DNA of 64,000 nt, taken from positions 62,001-126,000 of the forward strand of contig JAUHWG010000005.1 of NCBI GenBank assembly GCA_030424595.1, in the 5' to 3' direction. This document shows positions 36,140 to 44,979 of the stretch, one piece after another. A model generated the notes under the pieces. It made no database searches and had not been told where the DNA came from. It worked only from the letters and a program-made list of their open reading frames with translations. The translations under genes and the position numbers were made by a program. Position 1 is the first letter of the stretch. Each line of letters starts with the position of its first letter. Origin of the DNA: Polyangia bacterium. Lineage in GTDB: Bacteria; Myxococcota_A; Polyangia; Nannocystales; Nannocystaceae.

Positions 36140-38464
36140 TCAGTTGAGGTTGATCGTCGCGCCGGAGATCGTCTGGGTGCCGACAGCCTCGCTCGAGATC
36201 GTCGCCGCCCGCAGCGAGATGCCCGTGCTCGAGATGGTCAGGGTCGAATCACCGCACTGGAGCACGAGCGCCTTCGGTGACTTGATCAGGACGCCCTCGC
36301 GGCCGACGGCGACCAGGCTCGCGGTGGTGAGCTGGATCCCGGTCGCGGCGTGGAGGCTCATCGAACCCTGTGTGACGGTGAGGCTCATCTCCTCGGCCGC
36401 GGCCGCCCTCAGGCAGGCCTTCTCGGCGTGGAGCTCGATGTCGCCGCGGCGGGTGTGGGCCTTGAGCGACTCGCCGGCGACGAGCTCGAGGTTCTCGGTG
36501 CTGGACTCGAGGCTGATCGAGGCGTGGGCCAAGCCCTTGATCGACCCGGTCTTGCTCTCCACATCGATGTCCTTCGCCGCCTGGGTGCTGGAGGCGCCCG
36601 CGGCGATCGTCGTCGTCATGTCGCCCTCCTCGACGGTGGTGTCGACGTCGCCGGTCGCGACCGTCACGTCGTAGTGGGCGCCGACCCAACGGCTCGCGGA
36701 GCCCTGAACGCTGAGGTGCTCGACCCCGCCGACCGTGCGCGCGTAGTTCTCGCCGACATCGAGGGTGCGCTCGCGACCGACGACCGTCTTCTGGTCGTGG
36801 AGGACCCGCTCGAGCATGTCCCGCTGCGCCCGGAGGCGGAGGACCTCGCGGCCCTTGGTGTCGTCGAAGGAGAGCTCGTGGTGGCCGCCTCCGCCGGGGG
36901 TCGAGTCGCTGCGAAGGCCGCTCCGCTCCTTCTGCTCGGGGAGGTCGAAGGGGGGGCGATGGCGGCTGTTGTAGAGGCTGCCGACCACGAGCGGGCGATC
37001 CGGGTCTCCGCCGAGATAGTCGACGACGACCTCTTGGCCGATGCGCGGGATAAAGAGGGCTCCGAACCCGAGCCCGGCCCAGCTCTGGGCGACCCGTAGC
37101 CAGCAGGTGGAGGCCTCCTCGGAGCTGCGACGGTCCCAGTGAAAGCGGACCTGGATCCGCCCGTGCTCATCGGTGTGGATCTCCTCCGGAGGGGGCGGGC
37201 CGACGACGATCGCGGTCTCGAGGGTGGCCGGGGTTCTCGGCGGAGCGGGCGGTACAAAGGGGCTGTCGTCGGCGATGCACTCGAGCTCGGCGCGGTAGCG
37301 CGGGCGATCGCCCTCGGCGTGGGCGTGGAGCTGCACCTCGGGGGCGTCGCCCCGATGACGGACCCGGGTCAGCAGATAGCCGCGGTCGCACTTTGGATCG
37401 GTGTGGCCGAGGAGGGCGAAGCGGTGGCCGGCGCGGAGGTTGATCGCGTCCCCCTCGCCGCGACCGCTCGCCGAGGTGAGGCCCCGCCGCTGGTGGCGAA
37501 CCCGGTGCATGTGGTCCTCCGAGCGCTCGCTGCTCCGGCTGGGGGCGATCATCTCGTGGACTGTCCGGTCCCCGTCCGCCTCGGCGACCCCGGGATCGGG
37601 GGCGTAGTCCTCGATGTGGTGCTCCGCGGGCGGCTCTGTGGCGCTCCGCCAGTCCCAGGTCCGGGTGAGCGTGGCGGTCGAGACCAGCTCGCGGCGCCAG
37701 GAGAAGCTGCGGATCGCCTCTTCGCCGGTCGATCCTGCGCCGGTGGCGATGAAGGGGAGAACGCCGCGCCTGCGCCGATCGGGGTCGGCGCTCAGCACCG
37801 AGATGACCGGGGCGCGCGCGCTGGAGTCGGCGAAGGTGACGAGCTCGCGCCCGTCCTCGACCTCAAAGAGATAGTAGATCCCCTCCTCAGCGAGGAGCCG
37901 GTGGACAAAGTCGAGGTCGCTCTCCCCGTGCTGGACGCAGTACTCGCGGGGCTCGTAGGCCGACGGGTCGAGGTCCCAGCGGAGCTCGCGACCGTGGGCG
38001 GCGAGCGGTCCGCGGAGGACCGAGGTGATGATGTCGACGACGCTCTCGAGCTGCCAGATCCTCCGGCTATGTCGATGACGGAGGAGGGTGAGCGCGGGCG
38101 CGACCCGGAGGAGGATCCCGAGCTGCTCCTCGCCGCGGGAGCCCTCCTCGACGCCGACGATCAGCCCGGCGAAGCTCCGGGGAGCGCCCCCGCGGTCGAG
38201 GCTGAGCTGACAGCTCCGCCCGAGCAGAGAACCCGGGTCGAGGTCGAGGCACTTGGTGAAGGCGTCGATCTCGATCGATGTCGGCCGCGAGAGCTGCTCG
38301 TGGATGTCGAAGCCGCGCACTGTCCAGAGCGCGGCGTCGTTCTCGTCGTTCTCGTCGTTCTCGTCGTTCTCGTCGCTCCCATCAGGGGGACGAGCGTCGA
38401 TGGCGAGGGCGAAGCGGACCGGCGCGAGGTGGTTGGCGGGCACATTGAGGTCGTACGCGGGCAT
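36140..38464 (-). CDS. vgrG: Type VI secretion system spike protein VgrG (TssI)
   Basis: A 774-residue trimeric spike protein of the contractile injection machine. It has the gp27-like base (FDIHEQLSRPTSIEIDAF; EEGIYYLFEVEDG; HRLLAEEG), the linking OB region with HTDEHGRIQVRFHWDR and SCWLRVAQSWAGLGFGALFIPRIGQEV (Cys variant TCWLRV here), and GGDPDRPLVVGSLYN. A gp5-like beta-helix follows, with repeated short strands up to the C-terminus (LVAGESLKAHTRRGDIELHA), unextended by a toxin domain. An acidic Asp-Glu-Asn repeat near residues 30-43 is unusual. Other T6SS structural genes are absent, so this is an orphan island. Confidence 0.93.
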   Translation of the reverse strand: MPAYDLNVPANHLAPVRFALAIDARPPDGSDENDENDENDENDAALWTVRGFDIHEQLSRPTSIEIDAFTKCLDLDPGSLLGRSCQLSLDRGGAPRSFAGLIVGVEEGSRGEEQLGILLRVAPALTLLRHRHSRRIWQLESVVDIITSVLRGPLAAHGRELRWDLDPSAYEPREYCVQHGESDLDFVHRLLAEEGIYYLFEVEDGRELVTFADSSARAPVISVLSADPDRRRRGVLPFIATGAGSTGEEAIRSFSWRRELVSTATLTRTWDWRSATEPPAEHHIEDYAPDPGVAEADGDRTVHEMIAPSRSSERSEDHMHRVRHQRRGLTSASGRGEGDAINLRAGHRFALLGHTDPKCDRGYLLTRVRHRGDAPEVQLHAHAEGDRPRYRAELECIADDSPFVPPAPPRTPATLETAIVVGPPPPEEIHTDEHGRIQVRFHWDRRSSEEASTCWLRVAQSWAGLGFGALFIPRIGQEVVVDYLGGDPDRPLVVGSLYNSRHRPPFDLPEQKERSGLRSDSTPGGGGHHELSFDDTKGREVLRLRAQRDMLERVLHDQKTVVGRERTLDVGENYARTVGGVEHLSVQGSASRWVGAHYDVTVATGDVDTTVEEGDMTTTIAAGASSTQAAKDIDVESKTGSIKGLAHASISLESSTENLELVAGESLKAHTRRGDIELHAEKACLRAAAAEEMSLTVTQGSMSLHAATGIQLTTASLVAVGREGVLIKSPKALVLQCGDSTLTISSTGISLRAATISSEAVGTQTISGATINLN
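38336..38371. repeat. Four 9-bp tandem repeats in the vgrG 5' end
   Basis: GTCGTTCTC is repeated four times and decays into GTCGCTCCC (38372-38380). On the coding strand it encodes Glu-Asn-Asp units near residues 30-43 of VgrG. Changes in copy number stay in frame. Confidence 0.9.
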
Positions 38465-38600
38465 CGGGGCTCCGGCCGCAGCGGGTTCGCTGGCGGCTCA
38501 GTCCCGTTCGGCCACGCTTCGGCGGCGTTGCACGGTCGCCTCCCAAAAGATCGCCGACACCCGCTCGAGGCGTGCGCGGCCCTCAGCACGCCCTCTTCTC

Positions 38601-39092
38601 TTAGGTCCCGTGCCTGGCGTCGAGGTAGTCGAGCACCTTGCAGATCTGCTGGCGGTCGCGATCGCTGTAGAGCGCGGCGATCTTCCAGACCCCGTCCTCG
38701 AGAACGATCCGATCGATCGCGAAGGCGTAGTAGTCGACCTCAAGCCCGGGCATGGTCCGCGCCCATTCGACGCGGAGGCTGACCTGGTGGAGGCTGATGT
38801 TCCAGCCGTCGAAGGACTCGGGGGCGGGCAGCGGGCGGAGGAAGTGCTCGGTGCCGATGCCGGTCGCCGGTCGGCCGAGGCGCGACCAGAGCTCGGCGTC
38901 GGTGAGCACCTGCTGGCGGTAGACCGATCGTCGGGTGATCGAGGTGGCCAGCTCGCTCGGCACCGGCATCGGCGGAGGCGGCGGTGAGTCGAAGCTGAGG
39001 TAGCGACCTGGGAAGGATAGCCAGGCCTCGACGAGCGACTGGATGGCCTTCAGGTCAGCTACATCGAGATCTGGTGTAAGAGGCCCGGACAC
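38601..39092 (-). CDS. Small protein with NTF2/SnoaL-like appearance
   Basis: GTG 39092 is preferred because GAGGA lies five bases before it; the frame opens at TTG 39137, which would overlap the upstream gene. The 163-residue product has N-terminal helices (DVADLKAIQSLVEAWLSF), a Pro-rich loop, and a C-terminal strand set with YYAFAIDRIVLEDGVWKIAALYSDRD, the shape of NTF2-like proteins in which a final strand pair closes a cone. No catalytic residue can be assigned. It lies 25 bp downstream of the N-formylglutamate amidohydrolase gene and may share its transcript. Confidence 0.55.
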   Translation of the reverse strand: MSGPLTPDLDVADLKAIQSLVEAWLSFPGRYLSFDSPPPPPMPVPSELATSITRRSVYRQQVLTDAELWSRLGRPATGIGTEHFLRPLPAPESFDGWNISLHQVSLRVEWARTMPGLEVDYYAFAIDRIVLEDGVWKIAALYSDRDRQQICKVLDYLDARHGT

Positions 39093-39117
39093 GGCTTCCT
39101 CAGCTATCCTAGCGGAT

Positions 39118-40086
39118 TCATCGGGTGATGTCGCCAACGCTGGAGGGGCGCCTACGAGCGTCCCGGAGGGCCCGGCGGAGGCTCCTGGCGAGGGGTCGCG
39201 CGAGTCGCTCGATCTTGGCCGCGCTCAGCGGAGACTCGGCCAGGGGGGTAAAGGGGTCCGCGACGAGCTCGCGGTTGAGCTCGACGCAGACGACCTGACC
39301 GGGGAATCGGCGCGCGTAGTGGTAGCCCATCGCCGACGGGTGGAGGCGGTAGGTCGCGCTCGCGCCGACCTCGAGGCCGAGGGAGCGATAGTTGTCGAGG
39401 ATGGAGTTGACGAGGGCGGGTGAGCTGAGGGGCGCGTCGTCGGTCGACTCGCAGATGATGTCGATGTCCGGGCGCCTGGCCCATCTCGCGTAGACCTCCG
39501 GGGTATAGGCCCAGCGGAGCTTGTCGACGATGGTCTCGTCGATCGTCGCGATCTCGACGGAGCGCGGCGCGTAGCTGTGGAGCTGGAGCGCGAGGCCGCC
39601 GGCGCCGCAGACGAGGTCGTAGGCCCGGGCGACGACCTCGTGATAGCGGCGGTGGCGGGCCTTGAGGAGCTGGTGATCGTCTGGCTCGTGAATGTAGCTG
39701 GGGAGCGCCGGGGTCAGGCCCTCGACGACGACGCCCGGGATCCCGGCGATGACCCGGTTGCAGTCGATGAAGGTCCTCGGGATCCGGGAGCGGATCAGGA
39801 GGACGCCGATCCCCCCGGCCGCGCTGGCGAGCGCGTCGCCGATCCGAAGGGCGCACTCGGGGGCGCCGATGTCGGTGTTGACGTAGAAGAACTCCTCGAG
39901 GTTCTCCGGCAGCGTCGACCGGAGCTGGGCGGCGAGCGTGTCGTAGTCGGCGCGCTGGGTCGACCCGTGCGGGATCTCGATCAGGAGCTTCGGCGGCGCC
40001 TGGGGGTTGCCGTCGCCGTCGCTCGGACCGAGCCAGGTCAGGTCGCAGACGCTGGCGACGGAGGCGAGGCTGGGTGCGTCGATCAT
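39118..40086 (-). CDS. N-formylglutamate amidohydrolase family protein
   Basis: A 322-residue zinc hydrolase of the N-formylglutamate deformylase family (PF05013). Family marks are LLIEIPHGSTQRADYD near residue 34, FFYVNTDIGAPECALRIGDAL, RTFIDCNRVIAG and the C-terminal YHYARRFPGQVVCVELNRELV. Conserved His, Glu and Arg of the zinc site are present. It would release formate and glutamate from N-formylglutamate, the last step of the histidine route that uses HutF; a hutF homologue is at 60282-61655. Substrates in this family vary, so hutG is not asserted. A TATCCT box ends 8 nt before the ATG. Confidence 0.8.
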   Translation of the reverse strand: MIDAPSLASVASVCDLTWLGPSDGDGNPQAPPKLLIEIPHGSTQRADYDTLAAQLRSTLPENLEEFFYVNTDIGAPECALRIGDALASAAGGIGVLLIRSRIPRTFIDCNRVIAGIPGVVVEGLTPALPSYIHEPDDHQLLKARHRRYHEVVARAYDLVCGAGGLALQLHSYAPRSVEIATIDETIVDKLRWAYTPEVYARWARRPDIDIICESTDDAPLSSPALVNSILDNYRSLGLEVGASATYRLHPSAMGYHYARRFPGQVVCVELNRELVADPFTPLAESPLSAAKIERLARPLARSLRRALRDARRRPSSVGDITR

Positions 40087-40120
40087 GGGCGCCGAGGATA
40101 CTCTCGCTTGGGCCGGCCTT

Positions 40121-42271
40121 CTAGCCGCCGTTGGACTCGCCTAGCAGGTACGTCTTGACGAAGAGGATGGTCGCGTACATCTGATAGTCCTGGTTGCGCT
40201 TCTTCTTGAAGCCGTGACCCTCGTCCTTGGCCTCGAGGTACCAGACCGGCGTCCCGGTGGTCTTCATCGTCTGGACGATCTGCTCGGCCTCGGTGACCGG
40301 CACCCGCGGGTCGTTGCGACCCTGGATCACGAAGAGGGGCTTTGTGATCTTGGCCGCCTGGCCGAGGGGGGAGATGGACTCCAGGTGCGCGCGCATCTTC
40401 GGGTCGCGCTCGTCCCCGTACTCGGCTCGCCGGAGGTCGCGGCGGTAGGGCTTGGTGTTCTCCAGGAAGGAGACGAAGTTCGAGATGCCGACGATGTCGA
40501 CCGCGCAGCGGATCCGATCGGCGTAGTGGACCGCGCTGGCGAGGGTCATGTAGCCGCCGTAGGAGCCGCCCATGATCATCACCCGGTCGGCGTCGAGCTC
40601 GGGCTGATCGGCGACCCAGTCGAGGAGGGCGCCGATGTCCTTGACCGAGTCCTCGCGGCGCTCACCGTTGTCGAGGAGGGTGTAGCTCTTGCCGTAGCCG
40701 GTCGAGCCGCGGACGTTCGGGTAGATGAGCGCGATCCCGAGCTCGTTCAGATAGTAGTTGAGGCGGGCGAGGAAGCCGGCGCGGGCCTGGCTCTCGGGGC
40801 CGCCGTGGATCAGGATCATGAGGGGCCGCTCGCCGGTGAAGCGAGCTGGGGGGCGGTAGTAGAGGCCTGGGATCGCCTTGCCGTCGAAGCTCTCCCAGGA
40901 GATCGGCTCGGGCTCCGAGAAGGTGCTGGGATCGAGACCGCCGACCTCGCTACGGGTCCAGCGCTCGAGGGTGTGTGACACCGTGTCGAGCACGTAGGCG
41001 TCCGAGGGCGAGCGCGCCGAGGAGAGGGTGAAGGCGAGGAGTCGACCCTCCGGGTGCCACTGGAGGGTGCGGATCACGCCCTTCGGCAGGACGGTCTTCA
41101 TCGGCCTCTCGCGGCCGCTCGGGAGCTCGTGGAGCTGGAGGCGGGAGAAGCCGCCGTCGTTGACGACGACCGCCATCTTCGTCCGATCCTGGCTGAGGGC
41201 GTAGCGGCTCATGTCGTGCGGGACCGGCGGGATGACGGTCGAGACCTCGCGGCTGCCGACGTCGATCCGGACGATGTGGCGGAACTCGCTGCCGATGTCG
41301 CTGGTCGAGAGGACGGAGCGACCGTCGGCCGAGAAGGCGCCGCCGCCCCAGGAGATCGGCGCGTCGCCGGGCAGAGGGTCGGGCGTGATCTGTGCCCGCT
41401 CGCCGGTGCCCGCGTCGAAGGTCCAAAGCGAGCTCTCGTTGACCGAGCGGTAGTCCATCGCCAGGATCGTCGCGCCGTCGAGGGACCAGTCGATCGGCCA
41501 CCAGCCGCCCCCCTCGAGGGGCGCGAAGAGGCGATCGCTGGCGGGGTCTCTCGGGTTGATGATGTAGAGGTCGTTGTCCTCGCCGGTCCGCCGCGTCGAG
41601 GTGTAGACCATCTCCTCGCCGTCGGGGGACCAGACGCCGAGGCTGTTCTTGGAGCTCCCGTCGGTGAGGAGGGTGAGCTGTCCGGTCGACCGATCGAGGC
41701 GCCAGCTCTGGGCGAACTCATCGCCGCCGTTGTCCTTGGCGAGGACGATGAAGGGGCCGTCGGTCTTCGGCGGGAAGGTGGCGCCGAGGACCCGCTCGTC
41801 AAAGAAGGTGAGCTGGTGGCGCGCACCGCCGGGAGAGCGGACCTCGTGGAGCTGATCTGTGTCGGCGAAGCGCGTGGAGATGAGCAGGGCCGTCTCGCTC
41901 GGGTGCCAGCCGACGATGGTCGCCGAGCGGGCGTCGTCGTAGGAGCCGACGCTCGCGGCGATCTCCTTCGGGATCGACGGGATACCGTCGGCGACAAGGC
42001 TGTCCGGGAGGGGGATGTGGACGCCGTCATCCTCGGGCGGAGGAGCGGCCTCCACCTGCGTCTTCGGGCCTGTCTCCGGGGCCTCCTCGGGGTCGCTCTC
42101 CTCGGCCTTCGGCGGATCGAGGAGGTTCGGATCGTGATCGGCCGGCAGCGGCGGCAGCTCGGGGCCGCGTGTCCGGTCGTCCGCCTTGGTCGGGTCGCGG
42201 GGGCCGCAAGCGACCGTGAGCAGGGGGATGAGCGCGAGTGCGACGAGGTTGGAGCGGCGTCGGGCGATCAC
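40121..42271 (-). CDS. S9 family prolyl-oligopeptidase-type serine peptidase, lipoprotein
   Basis: A 716-residue exported peptidase starting at GTG 42271. The signal ends LLTVACG, a lipobox. An acidic Pro linker leads to a seven-bladed propeller (about 80-440) with WD-like blocks such as SPDGEEMVYTSTRR and WHPEGRLLAFTLSS. The alpha/beta hydrolase domain has the nucleophile in MGGSYGGYMT (Ser at about 570), the Asp in GRNDPRVPV and the His in DEGHGFKKK, a complete triad. It lies 34 bp upstream of the N-formylglutamate amidohydrolase gene, though that gene appears to have its own promoter. It likely degrades short peptides outside the cytoplasm. Confidence 0.92.
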   Translation of the reverse strand: MIARRRSNLVALALIPLLTVACGPRDPTKADDRTRGPELPPLPADHDPNLLDPPKAEESDPEEAPETGPKTQVEAAPPPEDDGVHIPLPDSLVADGIPSIPKEIAASVGSYDDARSATIVGWHPSETALLISTRFADTDQLHEVRSPGGARHQLTFFDERVLGATFPPKTDGPFIVLAKDNGGDEFAQSWRLDRSTGQLTLLTDGSSKNSLGVWSPDGEEMVYTSTRRTGEDNDLYIINPRDPASDRLFAPLEGGGWWPIDWSLDGATILAMDYRSVNESSLWTFDAGTGERAQITPDPLPGDAPISWGGGAFSADGRSVLSTSDIGSEFRHIVRIDVGSREVSTVIPPVPHDMSRYALSQDRTKMAVVVNDGGFSRLQLHELPSGRERPMKTVLPKGVIRTLQWHPEGRLLAFTLSSARSPSDAYVLDTVSHTLERWTRSEVGGLDPSTFSEPEPISWESFDGKAIPGLYYRPPARFTGERPLMILIHGGPESQARAGFLARLNYYLNELGIALIYPNVRGSTGYGKSYTLLDNGERREDSVKDIGALLDWVADQPELDADRVMIMGGSYGGYMTLASAVHYADRIRCAVDIVGISNFVSFLENTKPYRRDLRRAEYGDERDPKMRAHLESISPLGQAAKITKPLFVIQGRNDPRVPVTEAEQIVQTMKTTGTPVWYLEAKDEGHGFKKKRNQDYQMYATILFVKTYLLGESNGG

Positions 42272-42355
42272 CGGCCATGTGTACCGCAGATCCTCCTGGC
42301 TTGCCGGCTTCCGCGGCGCTTGTCGGCGATCCTGGCGTTCGCGCGGGAGCGGAGC

Positions 42356-42877
<522 letters not shown>

Positions 42878-43012
42878 CAGCGCAGGTTGGACCCCGCCGC
42901 CGTCGCGGTCAACCGAACGACCGCTCCCGAGTCGGCGAGGCCGGCGAGGACCGTGCGCCGTGGAGCGCTCGTGGGCGGGTGCGTGGTCAGACGGAGAGCT
43001 GGCCGCGAAGCG

Positions 43013-43645
43013 CTAGAACTCGCGCCCCTGCGGCGGCAGGGCGACGGGCGTGGCGAGGGGGGGCGCGTGCTCAGCCTCTAGCAGCGCCTCTGCGGCGAGC
43101 GCTCTAGCGTGGGCGCGCCCCGCCTCGATCTTCTTTCCGGCCCGCATCAGGAGGGCGATGCCGGCCACGCCCGCGGCGACGCCGAACCACATCAGCATCG
43201 TCGAGAGGAGGTAGCCAAAGCCGATCAGCCCGAGGGCGAAGGTGCCGACGATGAAGGAGCCGAGGGCGAAGGAGCCGACGCTCGACATCGAGTTGATCTC
43301 GACCTTGACCAGGCTCCCGCCGGCGCCGTCGCTCTCGCCGGAGATCATGTAGACGACGCCGCTCTCGTCGTCGACGATGTCGATCCGACCCCCGCCTTGA
43401 CGGTGGCCCTTGTGACCGCTTCGGCGCTCCAAGAGGCGACGGACAGTCTCACCTGCGTGCTCCGGCGGGAGAGCCAGGCGGGTCTCCAGGCTGGTCGACG
43501 CGAGGGCGCCCGAGGGGGCGTCGATCGTCGCGGGAAGATCGCTGCTCCGCTCGGCGAGCGCCCGCCGCAGCTCCTCCGGTGAGATGCCGGCTTCGGCTGC
43601 GGCCTCGCGCAGCTCTGCTTCGGTCAGGTTGGCCGAACTGTTCAT
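43013..43645 (-). CDS. Two-span membrane protein of unknown function
   Basis: The 210-residue protein begins with a helical LTEAELREAAAEAGISPEELRRAL motif often found at the N-terminus of uncharacterised myxobacterial proteins, probably a small DNA- or protein-binding helix pair. A globular stretch follows (about 45-115; RIDIVDDESGVVYMISGE). Two adjacent hydrophobic segments (about 125-175, FIVGTFALGLIGFGYLLST and FGVAAGVAGIALLM) precede a basic helical tail. Soluble ends are probably cytoplasmic. No family could be named. Start is ATG 43645. Confidence 0.6.
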   Translation of the reverse strand: MNSSANLTEAELREAAAEAGISPEELRRALAERSSDLPATIDAPSGALASTSLETRLALPPEHAGETVRRLLERRSGHKGHRQGGGRIDIVDDESGVVYMISGESDGAGGSLVKVEINSMSSVGSFALGSFIVGTFALGLIGFGYLLSTMLMWFGVAAGVAGIALLMRAGKKIEAGRAHARALAAEALLEAEHAPPLATPVALPPQGREF

Positions 43646-43753
43646 CGGGGCGAGCCTAGCAGGCCCCGCTTTTTCTCGTCATCATCCCCGCACAGGCTGT
43701 CGATCCCGTCGACGAGCTGGGCGCAGGCGCGGGGCCGGTGGTAGAAGCGGTCC

Positions 43754-44959
43754 ATGGAAGGCGCGAACTCAGGCCTTGGGGGGCCCTCCGCGGGGGTGCT
43801 CGAGCGAACGGTGAGCGTTCTCGAGGGGAGGCTGGAGGCGCTCGCCCGCGGCGGGGTGACGATCATCGATCCGCGCCAGACCGTCATCGGACCCGAGGTC
43901 GACCTCCGGCGGATCTGCGCAGGCGCGATTCTTCACCCCGGGGCGCGGATCTGCGGGGCGCGGACCTTTATCGGGCCGGCGGCGGAGATCGGGACCGAGG
44001 GGCCGGCGACGATCGTCAACGCGGTGTTCGGCGAGCGTGCCCGGGTCGCCAGCGGCTATGTCGACGGCGCGGTCCTGCTCCGCGACGCGAGCCTCGGCGG
44101 CAACAGCCACGTCCGCGGCGGGACGATCCTCGAAGAGGAGGCCTCGACCGCCCACGCGGTCGGCCTCAAGCAGACGATCCTCCTCGCCTTTGTCACCCTC
44201 GGCTCGCAGATCAATTTTTGCGACGTCTTGATGGCCGGCGGGACCTCGCGTCGTGATCACTCGGAGGTCGGCAGCGGCTACATCCACTTCAACTTCACCC
44301 CCTGGGGCGTGAAGGGCGACAAGGCGACGCCCTCGCTCATCGGCGACGTTCAGCGGGGGGTGCTCCTCCGCTCGCGGAGGATCTTCCTCGGCGGGAGCGG
44401 CGGGATGATCGGTCCGCGCAAGGTCGGCTACGGGGCGATCGTCGGCGCCGGATCGATCCTCCGCTCGGACGTCGACGACGGTCACCTGGTGATCCAGCGG
44501 GGTCGGCAGATAAACCGCGAGCTCGCGGCGGACTACCTCGACGGGATCGAGCCCCGACGGGCGCGCAACCTCCGGTACATCGGTGAGCTCGTCGCCTTGC
44601 GGGCCTGGTATCTCCGGGTCCGTCGGCCGCGGATCCCCGCAGGGGAGGTCCACGAGCACCGGCGGATCGTCATCGACGGGGCGATCGCCAACCTGGAGCA
44701 GGCGATCGCCGAGCGGGAGAAGCGGCTGCGGGACTTCGCGGCCGAGCGCGGCGCCGTGGCGACGACCCCGGCAGCGCTCGAGGAGGCGCCCGCCGCCCCG
44801 ATCGATCCCTGCGGAGGTGAGAGCCAGCCGGTCGACGATCATGTCGACTGGGTCCGCGGCCTCCCGGGGGCTCAGGTCGAGGCGTTCGCGGCCTGGCTCG
44901 GGGGGATCGCCGCCGCGGCGATCGAGCGCCGAGAGGCCGCGGCTGAGGGGTCGGCCTAG
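43754..44959 (+). CDS. Left-handed beta-helix protein resembling UDP-GlcNAc pyrophosphorylase C-terminus
   Basis: A 401-residue hexapeptide-repeat protein. Residues about 38-260 carry Ile/Val-Gly-x hexapeptides (VIGPEVDLRRICAGAILHPG, GARICGARTFIGPAAEIG, GYGAIVGAGSILRSDV) and a family-specific block SGYIHFNFTPWGVKGDKATP. The remainder is helical with a charged coiled stretch (NLEQAIAEREKRLRDFAAE). Such proteins are usually annotated as UDP-N-acetylglucosamine pyrophosphorylase-like, but the nucleotidyltransferase domain (GxGTRM) is missing, so it cannot make UDP-GlcNAc by that route. It may acyltransfer or bind a sugar nucleotide. Start ATG 43754. Confidence 0.7.
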   Translation: MEGANSGLGGPSAGVLERTVSVLEGRLEALARGGVTIIDPRQTVIGPEVDLRRICAGAILHPGARICGARTFIGPAAEIGTEGPATIVNAVFGERARVASGYVDGAVLLRDASLGGNSHVRGGTILEEEASTAHAVGLKQTILLAFVTLGSQINFCDVLMAGGTSRRDHSEVGSGYIHFNFTPWGVKGDKATPSLIGDVQRGVLLRSRRIFLGGSGGMIGPRKVGYGAIVGAGSILRSDVDDGHLVIQRGRQINRELAADYLDGIEPRRARNLRYIGELVALRAWYLRVRRPRIPAGEVHEHRRIVIDGAIANLEQAIAEREKRLRDFAAERGAVATTPAALEEAPAAPIDPCGGESQPVDDHVDWVRGLPGAQVEAFAAWLGGIAAAAIERREAAAEGSA

Positions 44960-44979
44960 GCCGAACCCTAGGCCGAACC

